Origin: Thalassotalea sp. PS06
GTDB taxonomy: Bacteria > Pseudomonadota > Gammaproteobacteria > Enterobacterales > Alteromonadaceae
Direction: 5' to 3'
Assembly: GCF_007197775.1 (NCBI RefSeq)
Contig: NZ_CP041638.1
Coordinates: 3,731,230 to 3,795,229, forward strand
Length of the DNA stretch: 64,000 nucleotides
In this document: positions 47,952-59,853 of the stretch, one piece after another
Layout of the letters: the number at the start of each line of letters is the position of its first letter
Numbering within the stretch: the stretch's first letter is position 1
Notes under the pieces: model-generated
What the model saw: the letters and a program-made list of their open reading frames with translations, nothing else
The model's database searches: none
What the model was told of the DNA's origin: nothing
Made by a program: the position numbers and the translations under genes

Positions 47952-48485
47952 TTAGGATTGCAATGAGTTAGCCATACGGTCCAGTTTACCGCGGACAGAA
48001 CCGTCGATAACTGTATCACCAGCCTTGATAACAAGACCAGAAACCACATTGGCATCTACTGTGCAATTTAGCTTAACTTTACGAGCCAGACGCTTTTCAA
48101 GCGCGGCGCTCAATGAAGTAACTTGTTCTGCGCTTAATTCAACCGCAGAAGCTACATCTACAGAAACTTCTTTCTCATATTCCGCTTTTAATTCAACGAA
48201 TTGAGAAACGATCTGTGGTAGCACCAACAAGCGTCCGTTTTCTGCCAGAATCTTAATAAAATTCTGGCCTTTGTCGTTGACCTGTTCCCCACATACTTTA
48301 AGGAACAAATCTGTTACCTGCTCAACGCCCATACCACCGGCTAAGTAGCCAGCAACGGTTTCGTTCTGGCTAACTTCAGATGCAAATACAAGCATCTCTA
48401 ACCAGGCATCAACAGATTTTGCCTCAACGGCATACTCGAACGCTGCTTTCGCGTAAGGACGAGCAATGGTTGTCAATTCAGACAT
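47952..48485 (-). CDS. atpH: ATP synthase delta subunit
   Basis: Peripheral-stalk cap of F1, 177 residues. Its text [20 protein letters not shown] and the C-terminal [20 protein letters not shown] match the OSCP/delta family. Located between atpF and atpA with 14-base gaps on each side. Confidence 0.98.
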   Translation of the reverse strand: MSELTTIARPYAKAAFEYAVEAKSVDAWLEMLVFASEVSQNETVAGYLAGGMGVEQVTDLFLKVCGEQVNDKGQNFIKILAENGRLLVLPQIVSQFVELKAEYEKEVSVDVASAVELSAEQVTSLSAALEKRLARKVKLNCTVDANVVSGLVIKAGDTVIDGSVRGKLDRMANSLQS

Positions 48486-48499
48486 AGCTCAATCCTCTC

Positions 48500-48970
48500 T
48501 TAAAGTTCAGCAACTAGTTTGTCTAAGATGTCGCTGTGTTCAGCGGCATCGATAGAGCGCTCAAGAATTTTCTCGGCACCGGCAACGGCAAGTACGGCAA
48601 CTTGTTGACGTAGTTCTTCACGTGCGCGGTTACGCTCTGATTCGATTTCTGCATGGCCAGAAGCGATGATTTTCTCACGCTCGGCTTTTGCTTTGTCTGC
48701 GGCTTCTTCGATAAGCTGAGCTTCACGCTTTTTCGCAGCATCAACAATCTCAGCAGCTTGAGCTTTCGCTTCTTTAAGCTGTGCTTTGATGTTGTCGCGA
48801 GCAAGCTCTAAGTCTTTCTCAGCTTTCTCACCGGCAGCAAGACCATCAGCGATAGTCTTTTGACGTTCTTCGATGGCACCAATGATTGGTGGCCATACGA
48901 ACTTCATGCAGAAAATAACAAATACGATAAATGCTATCGATTCACCGATTAAAGTAGCATTCATGTTCAT
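48500..48970 (-). CDS. atpF: ATP synthase b subunit
   Basis: Peripheral-stalk dimer subunit of Fo, 156 residues. One N-terminal TM helix ([19 protein letters not shown]) is followed by a long charged coiled coil rich in Lys/Glu/Ala. The start [11 protein letters not shown] fits the family. An overlapping frame at 48523-48804 is a shadow of this coil. Confidence 0.98.
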   Translation of the reverse strand: MNMNATLIGESIAFIVFVIFCMKFVWPPIIGAIEERQKTIADGLAAGEKAEKDLELARDNIKAQLKEAKAQAAEIVDAAKKREAQLIEEAADKAKAEREKIIASGHAEIESERNRAREELRQQVAVLAVAGAEKILERSIDAAEHSDILDKLVAEL

Positions 48971-49017
48971 ATTCGTAGCTCCTATATCTAATTAATTCGC
49001 AAGGGTTAAGTTATGTC

Positions 49018-49251
<234 letters not shown>

Positions 49252-49362
49252 TTATTTTTTAGTTAGTTAAAGTTAAAAATTAAAAAGTAAAATTTGTATT
49301 CCCGACATCCCTGCCGTCACTCACGGGCAAATCGTTTGACTCACCCGTGCTCATCCTGAGTC

Positions 49363-50193
<831 letters not shown>

Positions 50194-50598
50194 TTATCCC
50201 AATTTTTGTTGATTAAAATGAAACTTGTTAACAATGGCATTCAACCATGGAACCAGCATTGTTATTGAATACGTTATAAAAAAGGCGGCTACGTTTAAAT
50301 CGAGATACTTGAAACACAAGGCAAAAAGAATCGCAGTCAACACCAATTTTAATTTCACGCCACCGTAGAAAGAATCAACCACCTGTCTGGCCGCGCGTGC
50401 ACCGGCAAATTTAAAAGCCTTATGTGCAAATACAAAATTAGGGATTACACTGACCATGCCACCAACCAAAGCTGATGTTGCGGCAGTTAATCCCCAACCG
50501 AAAAAACAAATTATAAAACTTAAGAGTGTGATGATAAATTGCAGAAGTACTTGTCTGTACGCATATTTTCTGCCGGGTTTCGCTAGCTTATTTTGCAC
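50194..50598 (-). CDS. atpI: ATP synthase accessory protein AtpI
   Basis: A 134-residue membrane protein with four hydrophobic segments, proposed to help assemble the c-ring. Motif text AATSALVGGMVSVIPNFVFA matches the AtpI family. First gene of the operon. The 213 bases upstream to parB (50599-50811) should hold the atp promoter, but I see no site that I can name. Confidence 0.93.
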   Translation of the reverse strand: MQNKLAKPGRKYAYRQVLLQFIITLLSFIICFFGWGLTAATSALVGGMVSVIPNFVFAHKAFKFAGARAARQVVDSFYGGVKLKLVLTAILFALCFKYLDLNVAAFFITYSITMLVPWLNAIVNKFHFNQQKLG

Positions 50599-50811
50599 CC
50601 GTTACTCCTAAGAAATCGCCCCAAACCCTTGATTCCACGTTAAATCTAGATGAATTCAAATTGGTTCTGATTTTTTTCTCGCCAAAAGCCAGCGCAAGTA
50701 TACTGAATTAGGTTTTTTTTGCAACTTTATGAGGCACAACAAGCGCTAAAAGTGTGCAATTTTCAACACAGGTTTACAAACCCGAAAAATTAGCGATTCA
50801 GCGACAAAAAA

Positions 50812-51693
50812 TTAGCGAATTTTCGATAAAATTCCGTCAAGCTCATCAAGGGATGCATAGCTGATCACCATTTTACCTTTGCCCTTGCGGTTATGCTGGA
50901 TATCTACCGATGAACCGATGCGTTCAGCCAATTCCTGTTCGAGCTTCAGGGTATTGGCATCCTTCTCTTTTGCCGCTTTCGGTGCCACTGGTTCTAATAC
51001 TTTTTTCACCAAAGCCTCGGTTTCGCGAACAGTGAGTTCTTTGGCAGCGACAGTTCTGGCTGTTGTGGTTTGTACATCGCCAGTTAACGCAAGTAGGGCG
51101 CGAGCGTGGCCCATATCGATGTCGCCGTTTTCAAGGAAAGTTTTAACGTCGGTGTTCAAACTATTAAGACGTAGTAAATTAGTCACAGTAGTGCGAGATT
51201 TACCAACCGCTTCTGCAACTTCCTGGTGGGTTAATTCAAATTCGGTTAGCAAGCGTTCAAGTGCGATAGCTTCTTCCATCGCATTTAAGTCTTCGCGCTG
51301 AATATTTTCAATCAGGGCGATAGCGACAGCCGATTCGTCGGCCACATCTTTGACAATACACGGAACGTTATCGACTTTAGCAAGCTGTGCGGCGCGCCAG
51401 CGACGTTCACCAGCAATAATTTCATAGCAACCAGCACCGACAGGACGAACCACGATTGGTTGGATAATTCCCTGAGCTCTGATCGAATGGCTGAGTTCTT
51501 CTAACGCCTCTTCCGACATGTCTTTACGAGGCTGGTATTTACCGGGCTGAAGGATATCAACTGGAAGCGTTCGCAATTCGTTTTCAGTAGCCGGTGCTTG
51601 TTCAGCGTCATTGCTTGTAGCTACTGGTCGCGGTGCCTGAGTTAATAATGCATCCAGGCCTCTACCCAGACCACGGCGTTTTGAAGGGCTCAT
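50812..51693 (-). CDS. parB: Chromosome partition protein ParB
   Basis: A 293-residue CTP-dependent clamp that loads at parS and works with ParA to separate origins. N-terminal RGLGRGLDALL, CTP/parS domain GERRWRAAQLA and the HTH around VAEAVGKSRTTVTNLLRLN are seen. It follows parA by 12 bases, so they form one operon. No parS palindrome (TGTTTCACGTGAAACA) was seen in the window. Confidence 0.97.
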   Translation of the reverse strand: MSPSKRRGLGRGLDALLTQAPRPVATSNDAEQAPATENELRTLPVDILQPGKYQPRKDMSEEALEELSHSIRAQGIIQPIVVRPVGAGCYEIIAGERRWRAAQLAKVDNVPCIVKDVADESAVAIALIENIQREDLNAMEEAIALERLLTEFELTHQEVAEAVGKSRTTVTNLLRLNSLNTDVKTFLENGDIDMGHARALLALTGDVQTTTARTVAAKELTVRETEALVKKVLEPVAPKAAKEKDANTLKLEQELAERIGSSVDIQHNRKGKGKMVISYASLDELDGILSKIR

Positions 51694-51705
51694 TGATATT
51701 CCTGC

Positions 51706-52494
51706 CTAAACTAATTCTTCGCTTACAGCAACTTGCTGTTTTTTAAGTAATTCACCGGCTAACGCCAAATAAGCTTTAGCACCCGTTGATGACTTATCGT
51801 AATACATCGCCGGGGCACCAAAGCTTGGCGCTTCTGCCAGACGCACATTACGTGGGATCACAGTGCGATACACTTTATCGCCAAAATGACGCTTTAATTG
51901 TTCCGATACATCGTTTGCTAAACGATTACGCGGATCGTACATGGTACGCAAAATGCCTTCGATATGCAGATTGTTATTCACCACCTGCGACAACTTGGCA
52001 ATGGTGTCCATCAATGCCGTTAAACCTTCCAGGGCATAGTATTCACATTGCATTGGTACCAATACCGAATCGGCAGCGCCCATGGCGTTGACGGTAAGCA
52101 TGTTCAGGGAAGGTGGACAATCGATGATGATAAAATCGTAATACTCGCGAGCTTCTTTTAACGAATTGCGCAGACGCAACTCACGGGCAAACACTTCCAT
52201 CAATTTGATTTCGGCCGCAGTTACATCGGTATTGGCAGCGATCAGATCATATTGCCCCATGGTATCTTTGACGATCACCTGTTCAAAAGGCTGTTCATCA
52301 ATCAATAATTCATAACTGGTAGCGTGAACTTCATATTTATCGACGCCTGATCCCATAGTAGCGTTCCCTTGAGGATCCAAATCGATTAGCAATACTTTTC
52401 TTTTAGTCGCAGCCAGGGAAGCGGCTAAATTAACCGATGTTGTAGTTTTACCGACGCCACCTTTCTGGTTGGCGATTGCTATAATTTTTCCCAC
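51706..52494 (-). CDS. parA: Chromosome partition ATPase ParA
   Basis: A 262-residue deviant-Walker ATPase: IIAIANQKGGVGKTTTSVNL is the P-loop with the signature Lys, and DFIIIDCPPSLNMLTVNAMG is Walker B. Works with ParB. It lies between rsmG and parB, the classic order. Confidence 0.98.
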   Translation of the reverse strand: MGKIIAIANQKGGVGKTTTSVNLAASLAATKRKVLLIDLDPQGNATMGSGVDKYEVHATSYELLIDEQPFEQVIVKDTMGQYDLIAANTDVTAAEIKLMEVFARELRLRNSLKEAREYYDFIIIDCPPSLNMLTVNAMGAADSVLVPMQCEYYALEGLTALMDTIAKLSQVVNNNLHIEGILRTMYDPRNRLANDVSEQLKRHFGDKVYRTVIPRNVRLAEAPSFGAPAMYYDKSSTGAKAYLALAGELLKKQQVAVSEELV

Positions 52495-52523
52495 AGCGTC
52501 CCCGCAAAATTCGAATATGACGA

Positions 52524-53159
52524 TTAAAGTGCGTTAGATTTTTTTAGTTCGATTAAATGTCGTTGCCCTTCAAGCTCCGGCACCTGAACCCGATGCGATT
52601 CCACCAGCTCAATGCCAACAGGCAATTGTTGCAGTTCTTGCTCAGGAAGAACACCTTTTAGTGCAAAAAAACGACCGTTTTCATCGATAAGATGTTCACA
52701 CAAGCTTATCATATCCAGCAGAGAAGCAAAGGCTCTACTTAACACCCCGTCAAACGGGACTTGTGGCTGATATGCTTCAACGCGGCTAAGTACTGGTGTT
52801 ACATTGGAAAGTTTTAATTGGAACACAACCTGACGTAAAAACGTAATGCGTTTTCCTAAGCTATCCAATAATACAAAATTTCTTTGCGGATACAAAATAG
52901 CCAATGGAATACCCGGTAAACCTGGTCCGGTACCAACATCGATAAAGCGTTCGCCGTGTAGAAAAGGTCCGTTGGCGATACTATCAAGAATGTGTTTAAC
53001 TAGCATTTCTTCGGGATCTCGTACCGACGTCAGATTGTAGGCTTTGTTCCATTTATGCAAAAGCTCAACATAAGCCACCAGCAAATCTATCTGATGCTCG
53101 GTCACGGATAATTCGGACTGAGCAATTAAATCAGTTAATCGAGATTTCAAGTTCGTCAT
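52524..53159 (-). CDS. rsmG: 16S rRNA G527 methyltransferase RsmG
   Basis: A 211-residue SAM-dependent enzyme (GidB) that makes m7G527 of 16S rRNA. The SAM site is [20 protein letters not shown]. Text [19 protein letters not shown] also fits the family. Mutants often show low-level streptomycin resistance in other species. It follows mnmG after a terminator-like hairpin (53198-53220). Confidence 0.97.
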   Translation of the reverse strand: MTNLKSRLTDLIAQSELSVTEHQIDLLVAYVELLHKWNKAYNLTSVRDPEEMLVKHILDSIANGPFLHGERFIDVGTGPGLPGIPLAILYPQRNFVLLDSLGKRITFLRQVVFQLKLSNVTPVLSRVEAYQPQVPFDGVLSRAFASLLDMISLCEHLIDENGRFFALKGVLPEQELQQLPVGIELVESHRVQVPELEGQRHLIELKKSNAL

Positions 53160-53197
53160 CGGTTGTTGCGTTCCAAAGGGCAGGGGCTGATAAACAA

Positions 53198-53220
53198 AGA
53201 CCGGCTATTATCGCCGGTCT
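53198..53220 (-). terminator. Hairpin between mnmG and rsmG
   Basis: AGACCGGC - gataata - GCCGGTCT, followed on the minus strand by TTTGTTT. A reasonable terminator or attenuator just beyond the mnmG stop. Confidence 0.6.
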
Positions 53221-53231
53221 CGTTGTTAAGG

Positions 53232-55121
53232 TTAAGCAGTTTTTCTCAACAGACCATGTTTTTTCAGATAAACCAGCAATAACGATATTGCCGCCGGAGT
53301 GATCCCAGAAATCCGCGATGCCTTTCCCAAGGTTTCAGGGCGTGCGTCGGTCAGTTTTGCGACTACCTCGTTCGATAATCCGGAAATTTGGGAGAAATCA
53401 AAATCTGCTGGAATCAAGGTATCTTCATGACGTTTCTTTTTATCGATTTCATCTAACTGACGTTCGATATAACCGGCATACTTAATCTGAATTTCTACCT
53501 GCTCAGACGCTTGCTTATCTTCAAGTCCCGGGCCAAAGGCTTCGATCGTCATCAGATCCTCATAGCGGGTTTCCGGGCGACGTAGCAGATCTTCAACATT
53601 AGCTTCACGAGAAATTGGATTTTTTAACATTGGGTTAAGCTTTTCGGTAGCTTCATGGTCTTTTTGCACCCACAAACCACGTAAACGTTGACGCTCAACT
53701 TCAATGTTTTCCATTTTTTCGCAGAAACGCTGCCAACGCGCATCGCCTACCAGGCCTAATTCACGGCCTTTTTCCGTTAAACGAATATCGGCATTGTCTT
53801 CACGAAGTAACAAACGGTATTCCGCACGTGAAGTAAACATACGATATGGTTCTTTGGTACCTAAGGTTGAAAGATCGTCGATCAATACGCCCATGTATGC
53901 CTGTTCACGGCCTGGTGTCCAGCCTTCTTTGTCCTGAACACGACAAGCGGCATTCATACCGGCAACAAGGCCCTGGGCACCGGCTTCTTCATAGCCTGTA
54001 GTACCATTAATCTGTCCGGCAAAGAACAGATTCTGAATAAATTTGCTTTCCAGCGTTTGTTTTAGATCGCGAGGATCAAAGTAATCGTATTCAATCGCAT
54101 AACCTGGACGGGTAATATGCGCATTTTCAAAACCTTTAATCGAGCGAACTAAATCCATTTGCACATCAAATGGCAAACTGGTTGAGATGCCGTTCGGGTA
54201 AACCTCATGGGTGGTCAGGCCTTCAGGCTCAACGAAAATCTGATGCGATGCTTTGTCAGCAAAACGCATAATTTTATCTTCAATCGATGGGCAATAACGA
54301 GGACCTACACCTTCGATCACGCCGGTATACATCGGTGATCGATCTAAACCTTGACGGATTACTTCGTGGGTTTTCTCATTCGTATGGGTGATGTAACACG
54401 GAATCTGCTGCGGATGATGTTCCGCTTTCCCCATAAACGAGAAGGTCGGTACTGGGGTATCGCCAGGTTGCTCCTGCATAGCGCTGAAATCCAACGTCCG
54501 CGCGTCCAGGCGCGGTGGAGTACCGGTTTTCAAACGCTCGATACGAAATGGCATATCACGTAAACGGCTAGCCAGATTTACTGAAGCCGGGTCGCCTGCA
54601 CGGCCACCTTGATAGTTATTCAAGCCAATATGAATTTGTCCGGCAAGGAAAGTACCAACGGTTAAAACCACGGTTTTGCCTTTAAATTTCAGGCCCATTT
54701 GTGTGGAAACACCGACGATTTGATCATTTTCAAGGATCAAATCATCACATGGCTGTTGGAATATCGTTAGGTTTTCTTGGTTTTCCAAGTAGTTACGTAC
54801 ATAAGCCTTATATAAAAGGCGATCAGCCTGAGCTCGTGTGGCACGTACTGCAGGACCTTTGGAAGAGTTTAACGTACGAAACTGGATCCCGCCGTGATCA
54901 ATGGCCTCAGCCATCAACCCCCCTAGGGCATCAATTTCTTTTACCAGGTGACCTTTACCAATACCACCAATGGCAGGGTTACAGGACATAGCACCCAGAG
55001 TATCAATGTTATGAGTCAGCAATAATGTTTTACAACCCATACGAGCTGCCGCAAGACTAGCTTCCGTACCAGCATGACCACCTCCAACAACAATGACGTC
55101 AAAGGAATCTTGATACCACAT
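53232..55121 (-). CDS. mnmG: tRNA uridine-34 modification enzyme MnmG (GidA)
   Basis: A 629-residue FAD protein that, with MnmE, makes cmnm5U34 in tRNA. FAD motif [20 protein letters not shown], second motif [19 protein letters not shown] and a C-terminal helical region are present. Lies beside the origin, as in E. coli, with transcription away from it. Confidence 0.98.
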   Translation of the reverse strand: MWYQDSFDVIVVGGGHAGTEASLAAARMGCKTLLLTHNIDTLGAMSCNPAIGGIGKGHLVKEIDALGGLMAEAIDHGGIQFRTLNSSKGPAVRATRAQADRLLYKAYVRNYLENQENLTIFQQPCDDLILENDQIVGVSTQMGLKFKGKTVVLTVGTFLAGQIHIGLNNYQGGRAGDPASVNLASRLRDMPFRIERLKTGTPPRLDARTLDFSAMQEQPGDTPVPTFSFMGKAEHHPQQIPCYITHTNEKTHEVIRQGLDRSPMYTGVIEGVGPRYCPSIEDKIMRFADKASHQIFVEPEGLTTHEVYPNGISTSLPFDVQMDLVRSIKGFENAHITRPGYAIEYDYFDPRDLKQTLESKFIQNLFFAGQINGTTGYEEAGAQGLVAGMNAACRVQDKEGWTPGREQAYMGVLIDDLSTLGTKEPYRMFTSRAEYRLLLREDNADIRLTEKGRELGLVGDARWQRFCEKMENIEVERQRLRGLWVQKDHEATEKLNPMLKNPISREANVEDLLRRPETRYEDLMTIEAFGPGLEDKQASEQVEIQIKYAGYIERQLDEIDKKKRHEDTLIPADFDFSQISGLSNEVVAKLTDARPETLGKASRISGITPAAISLLLVYLKKHGLLRKTA

Positions 55122-55199
55122 AAAAGAAAAACCTCAGTTAATGAATAAAGAAATAAACCCTTAAGCTGATATGTCAAATCAAGTGAGTTTATAAGGTCG

Positions 55200-55555
55200 T
55201 ATATTCTACCTTTAATTACCAAGCAGGGAAACGATCAAAATGTTAAAAGATCGAACGGTGGATCCTTAATAATATATAAAGATCTATATATAGATCTTAT
55301 TATTATCTTTTATTAAGGAAGGCCTTTTCTGTTGATAACTAAATAAAAGCCTTTGTTTATAATGAATTGGATAAGATCAGATCCTGTGATCAAGGTTGGA
55401 TCTGATCATGTATTGCCTCTGATCAAAAGCCCTGTTTATCCACAGCGGATCTTTCTTAAAATATTGTGCACTGAATAATAAAGGATAATTAAGGGGTTGA
55501 TCACTGACTTATTCACAATCGGCTTTTTTTAGATCGTAAACTGTGAATAAGTTAT
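55200..55555. other. Replication origin oriC (E. coli type)
   Basis: Between mnmG and mioC, the place of oriC in enterics and Alteromonadales. DnaA boxes: TTATCCACA at 55436-55444, TTATTCACA at 55509-55517, its inverse TGTGAATAA at 55542-55550 and a variant TGTTGATAA at 55330-55338. An AT-rich unwinding stretch with repeated AGATCT lies at about 55260-55320, next to mnmG. At least a dozen GATC sites occur in 360 bases, as expected for Dam/SeqA control. Precise limits are inferred. Confidence 0.9.
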
Positions 55556-55999
55556 TTATAACTGATCCAAATGATCGCGAATCCACTGTTCTGCGATCGC
55601 TTCTGGATCGATGTCGTCGTCCATATCGATACAAAACAGTTCTATTAACTCTTTAGAACTTTTCTCTAACATATTGTTTCTTATGTTTTTTCCTGCCATA
55701 CAGAAAGTGTCGTAGTTGCTATCACCGACGGCGATCACGAAAAACTTAAGATCGCTCATCGATTGATCATATGCACAGAGATCTTCCACAAAACTTTCAA
55801 TGTTTTCCGGGTAATCGCCAGCACCGTGTGTAGACGTACAGATAATCCAGGTTTGCTGATTTTGCTCAATTTCTGAAAATTGTGGTTGGAAATGCAATTC
55901 ACACTGATGATCTGCTTCGGTTAAAACCGCTTCTACGGCTTCGGCAATGTATTCGGTTCCGCCCAACATACTGCCGACAATGATTTGAAATGATGACAT
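55556..55999 (-). CDS. mioC: Flavodoxin-like protein MioC
   Basis: A 147-residue FMN protein with flavodoxin text IIVGSMLGGTEYIAEAVEAV and CTSTHGAGDYPEN. In E. coli it supports biotin synthase, and its transcription into oriC affects initiation. Here it also reads into oriC. Acidic C-terminus IDMDDDIDPEAIAEQWIRDH. Confidence 0.95.
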   Translation of the reverse strand: MSSFQIIVGSMLGGTEYIAEAVEAVLTEADHQCELHFQPQFSEIEQNQQTWIICTSTHGAGDYPENIESFVEDLCAYDQSMSDLKFFVIAVGDSNYDTFCMAGKNIRNNMLEKSSKELIELFCIDMDDDIDPEAIAEQWIRDHLDQL

Positions 56000-56610
56000 A
56001 GCCTTTCCCTGATATTCGATTGGCTTGGATAAAGGTGGTTATTGTAACAGGAATAGTAGAAACGGATAAAAGCAAACTGCATGCTGTAAAGGAAGTGGCA
56101 TGCAGTATGGGCAAAGAGCACGCGATAAAAGGAATATGCTCGAACTGAAAGCAACGAGCATGCGATAAAAGTATCGCTCCTGGCACGTTGATGTCATCAA
56201 CTCCTGGCACACGTAGTTCCTAGCGGTGATGGCGCGAGCTCCTGGTTTATACCCGGAAAACTTACAAAAGCGTCATTCCGTGATACTACACGGAATCTCA
56301 GGTTTGGGTTTTGCTAGGTATATAAATAGAGGCTCTGTAAAGGGAGGGAGATCCCGGCATACGCCGGGATGACGCAGATTCCTCACGCCGTCGGAGATCC
56401 CGGTCTACACCGAAGGAGATCCCGGCCGACGCCGGGATGACGCAGATTCCTAACGCAAGGATGACTCAATACAAAACGTCATTCCGTGATACTACACGGA
56501 ATCTGAGGTTTGGTTTTGGCTTGGTATATTAGTGAAGGCTTGTGAGGGAAGGGAGATCCCGACATACGCCGGGATGACTCGGCACCCTAGCTGACGCGGC
56601 GGGAGCCTCG
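56000..56610. repeat. Repeat-rich gap between mioC and mnmE
   Basis: No gene seen. Two copies of a roughly 110-base unit begin AAAGCGTCATTCCGTGATAC (56267) and AAACGTCATTCCGTGATAC (56474), each followed by ACACGGAATCT-AGGTTTGG and then a hairpin. Hairpins GGAGATCCCGG-CATA-CGCCGGGATGACG occur at 56347, 56415 and 56551 with a degenerate one at 56394. A separate imperfect duplication (GCACGCGATAAAAG / GCATGCGATAAAAG) lies at about 56119-56170. Confidence 0.75.
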
Positions 56611-57990
56611 TCACTTACCTATACAGAATGAGGAGAATATTTGCCCGAGCAAATCGTCACTGGTGAATTCACCGGTGATCTCATTTAGTGCTTGCTGGGT
56701 GATACGCAATTCTTCTGCAAGAATTTCGCCCGCCATAAAAGAAAGCAGTTGCTCCTGGCCGGTCATAAGGTGTTGCTGCGCGGTTTCCAGTGCTTGTATA
56801 TGGCGACGACGCGCCATAAAGCCGCCTTCGGCGTTACCTTCATAGCCCATACATTGTTTAAGGTGATCCGTTAACGCCGCCATACCATTACCGGTTTTTG
56901 CTGACAGGGTAATGGTGGGTTTGTCATGGGAAACTTGAAAACCACAAGTTTGACCGCTGATATCCGCTTTATTGCGAATAATAGTCAGTCCCATATTTTC
57001 TGGCAGCTGATTAAAAAACTCCGGCCAAAAATTCGTTGGATCAATGCTATCGTCCTGTTGCGAGTCGATCATTAGCAATACCCGGTCGGCTTGCTTGATT
57101 TCTTTCCAGGCCCGTTCGATACCTATTTGTTCAACTTTATCCGGACTTTCTCGAAGACCTGCAGTATCAATAATATGTAGCGGCATACCATCAATGTGTA
57201 TCTGCTCGGATAACACATCGCGAGTGGTACCTTCGATATCGGTAACAATGGCTGACTCTTTGCCACTTAATGCATTTAACAGGCTCGATTTACCGGCATT
57301 GGGGCGACCAGCAATGACAACCCGCATACCTTCACGAATGATTGCCCCCTGTTGGGCTTTGGCAAGGACATCTGCAACTTGTTCAATTAATCCTTTAAGA
57401 GAAGAGCTGACCTTTTCATCGGCGAGAAAATCAATTTCTTCTTCTGGAAAATCGATTGCCGCTTCAACGTACATTCGCAGATGGATGACATCATCAACAA
57501 GTTGATGCACAAGCTTGGAAAAATCACCTTGCAGGGAGTGCAGAGCCGCTCGCGCCGCTTGCTCCGAACTTGAGTTGATCAAATCGGCAATGGCTTCAGC
57601 CTGGGTCAGATCTAATTTGTCGTTTAAAAAAGCCTGCTCGGAAAACTCACCGGGCTTAGCCATGCGAATGTTGTCCAGGCTGACAATGTGCTTTAACAAC
57701 ATGTCGAGAATAACCGGACCACCATGACCTTGCAGTTCCAGCACGTCTTCACCAGTAAAAGAGTTTGGTCCCTTAAAAAATAACGCGATTCCCTGGTCAA
57801 TCACCTGTTGGTCTTGATCATAAAATGGCAGATATTCCGCGTAACGGGTTTTCGGTACTTTACCCAGCAGCTTTTTAGCAGCCTGGCCGGCTAGTGGACC
57901 GGATACTCGAATAATACCTACGCCACCTCGACCTGGAGGTGTTGCCTGGGCGGCAATGGTTTCGGTATTGCTTAAACTCTTTTCGGACAT
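56611..57990 (-). CDS. mnmE: tRNA modification GTPase MnmE (TrmE)
   Basis: A 459-residue GTPase that pairs with MnmG for U34 modification. The N-terminal domain starts [24 protein letters not shown] (here [13 protein letters not shown]). The G1 motif is [17 protein letters not shown]3 DTAGL and the G4-type NKAD. The C-terminus ends in FCIGK, with the catalytic Cys. It is isolated from mioC by a repeat cluster. Confidence 0.98.
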   Translation of the reverse strand: MSEKSLSNTETIAAQATPPGRGGVGIIRVSGPLAGQAAKKLLGKVPKTRYAEYLPFYDQDQQVIDQGIALFFKGPNSFTGEDVLELQGHGGPVILDMLLKHIVSLDNIRMAKPGEFSEQAFLNDKLDLTQAEAIADLINSSSEQAARAALHSLQGDFSKLVHQLVDDVIHLRMYVEAAIDFPEEEIDFLADEKVSSSLKGLIEQVADVLAKAQQGAIIREGMRVVIAGRPNAGKSSLLNALSGKESAIVTDIEGTTRDVLSEQIHIDGMPLHIIDTAGLRESPDKVEQIGIERAWKEIKQADRVLLMIDSQQDDSIDPTNFWPEFFNQLPENMGLTIIRNKADISGQTCGFQVSHDKPTITLSAKTGNGMAALTDHLKQCMGYEGNAEGGFMARRRHIQALETAQQHLMTGQEQLLSFMAGEILAEELRITQQALNEITGEFTSDDLLGQIFSSFCIGK

Positions 57991-58077
57991 AAACAGAAGT
58001 TAACTCATTTAAATATGGGATGAATTATAACCCAAGGTGAGTAAGCGAAAAAGCTTAACGCTCAGTGCTTAAACGAT

Positions 58078-58103
58078 AAAAAAGGCAGCCTTGATAGCTG
58101 CCG
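58078..58103 (-). terminator. Terminator after the SDR gene
   Basis: GGCAGC - tatcaag - GCTGCC followed by TTTTTT on the minus strand. It lies just past the SDR stop, before mnmE. Confidence 0.8.
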
Positions 58104-58142
58104 AAGGGGAAATTAGAAATATTATATATCCAGAGTCTGAAC

Positions 58143-58868
58143 TTATTTAAAGCCCCACATACCAATATTATCGATTTTTAATCGCCTAGGTTGGCTTAGC
58201 AGATAGACAATCATAGAAGCGAGATCCTGATTTTGAATAAGGCTGTTATTCACTGCTTCCTGATCGGTTTTCTGAGATTGGATTAATGCCGGGTTAAGGG
58301 TATGAACATGGATATCAAACTCCCGGACTTCTTCTTGCAAGGCTTTACCAAGGCCAAGCATGGCAAATTTAGAAGCACAATAGACACCGGCATTAGCGTA
58401 ACCATTTAAAGCCGCCTGTGATGCAATGTTAATGATATAGCCTTCCCTGCCTTCGACCATGGCAGGTAATAGCGCTTTTGACATTAAGAACGCGCCCTTC
58501 ACATTGGTATCCATAACACTGTCCCAGTCCGCTTCGCTGGTTTTCCAGACTAAGGTGTCTTTACCAAATCCACTGTTGTTTACAAGCACATGTACGGTAC
58601 CAAATTGCTGCTGAACCATAGAGGTAAACTCACTGACCTGGGCACTATCGGCAACATCACAAACGGAGCCGATAATTTTTCCTGGAAAGGATTTACTCAA
58701 TTCGTTAACGGTAGCCGTAATTGTTGACTCCGTTCTTGAACAAATCGCGACTTTCATGCCCTGGTTTAGCAGGTATTCGGTTATGGTTCTGCCTAACCCT
58801 TTGCCGCCACCAGTCACAATCGCGACTTTATCTTGTAATGAATAGTTTTCGTTTAATGGATTTGTCAT
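58143..58868 (-). CDS. Short-chain dehydrogenase/reductase
   Basis: A 241-residue classical SDR. Cofactor motif VAIVTGGGKGLGRTITEYLL, NNSGFG in place of NNAG, and the catalytic Ser in INIASQAALNG with Tyr/Lys in VYCASKFAM. The Arg in ICSRTES after beta-2 suggests NADP(H). The start at 58868 has AAGGTAATC upstream. The longer frame to 59129 is rejected because it runs into the AKR gene. The substrate is unknown. Confidence 0.88.
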   Translation of the reverse strand: MTNPLNENYSLQDKVAIVTGGGKGLGRTITEYLLNQGMKVAICSRTESTITATVNELSKSFPGKIIGSVCDVADSAQVSEFTSMVQQQFGTVHVLVNNSGFGKDTLVWKTSEADWDSVMDTNVKGAFLMSKALLPAMVEGREGYIINIASQAALNGYANAGVYCASKFAMLGLGKALQEEVREFDIHVHTLNPALIQSQKTDQEAVNNSLIQNQDLASMIVYLLSQPRRLKIDNIGMWGFK

Positions 58869-58878
58869 GTTGATTACC

Positions 58879-59853
58879 TTAAGGTAAGTCCTGGCCGCGA
58901 GCGGATACATAGAGCGAGTACCAGTGTTCGCGACTAAGGGGGATGTTAAGGGCCTGGGCACAAGCTCTAATACGAGCAGGATTTGTCGTGCCAAGAACCG
59001 GTTGGATGTTAGCAGGGTGGCGCAACAAAAATGCGATGACAATAGCTTCGCGGCTAACCTGATAATCATTAGCAAGGCGCGCAACCAAATCTGCGGTTTG
59101 CTGAATATGCTGAGGTTGTTGGGATACATCCTGACCGGTGAATAAGCCTTGGCTCAAGCTTCCCCAGGCCTGAATCTGAATATTATGTTGCTGGCAATAG
59201 GCCATCATTGAGGCATCAAAATTACCATTTTGTGGTCCATAGACATTGGTATTAATATTTTGCTCAAGCCAGTCAAGACGACTCAAACTCAACTCCAATT
59301 GGTTACTTACCAAAGGAACATCAAGCGCGGATTGCAAAAACGCCAATTGAGTCGAGTGCATATTGGATACACCAAAGCTCGCTACCTTTCCAGCTTGTTG
59401 TAACTCGGAAAATGCCTCGGCAACTTCTTCAACTTCCATGAGTGGATCCGGGCGATGCAGCATCAATATATCGAGCTTGTCGGTATTTAACCGTTTGAGG
59501 ATGTTATCAACGGATTGCTGAATCCAGGTTTTGGAAAAATCGAAACGCTTAGGGCCATTTTCATCTTCAAAGCGAATCCCGCATTTTGATTGCAGAATCA
59601 GCTGTTCGCGAAGTTCAGGACGTTGCTGTAGGACTTTACCAAAAACTTGCTCGGCTTTGCCAAAGGTATAGATATCAGCATGATCAAACACATTGATGCC
59701 GGCTTCCAGACCGGTATCAATTAATTGGTGGGCCTGCTTAATATCAGCATCGTTGATTGGGTTTTGATTCCAACCTCCGCCAAGGCCCATACAACCTATA
59801 ACCAAAGGACTTACATTGTCGATGTGTCGACTCAAGGGAATTGTTTTATTCAT
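58879..59853 (-). CDS. Aldo/keto reductase
   Basis: A 324-residue NADPH-dependent reductase of the AKR superfamily (YdhF-like). The catalytic tetrad is present as Asp in FDHADIYTFG (with Tyr), Lys in QSKCGIRF and His in MLHRPDPLM. Text WGSLSQGLFTGQ and VLGTTNPARIRACAQ fits the family. It ends 10 bases before the SDR gene, so the two form an operon, divergent from a LysR regulator. Substrates unknown. Confidence 0.9.
   Translation of the reverse strand: MNKTIPLSRHIDNVSPLVIGCMGLGGGWNQNPINDADIKQAHQLIDTGLEAGINVFDHADIYTFGKAEQVFGKVLQQRPELREQLILQSKCGIRFEDENGPKRFDFSKTWIQQSVDNILKRLNTDKLDILMLHRPDPLMEVEEVAEAFSELQQAGKVASFGVSNMHSTQLAFLQSALDVPLVSNQLELSLSRLDWLEQNINTNVYGPQNGNFDASMMAYCQQHNIQIQAWGSLSQGLFTGQDVSQQPQHIQQTADLVARLANDYQVSREAIVIAFLLRHPANIQPVLGTTNPARIRACAQALNIPLSREHWYSLYVSARGQDLP

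Noticed and set aside
50599..50811. Looked for a parS site or known promoter between parB and atpI
   Set aside because: No parS-like palindrome or clear promoter pattern was recognised by eye.
55899..56210. A 103-codon minus-strand frame upstream of mioC
   Set aside because: It lies in the repeat-rich gap and overlaps the start of mioC. Its composition is not protein-like.
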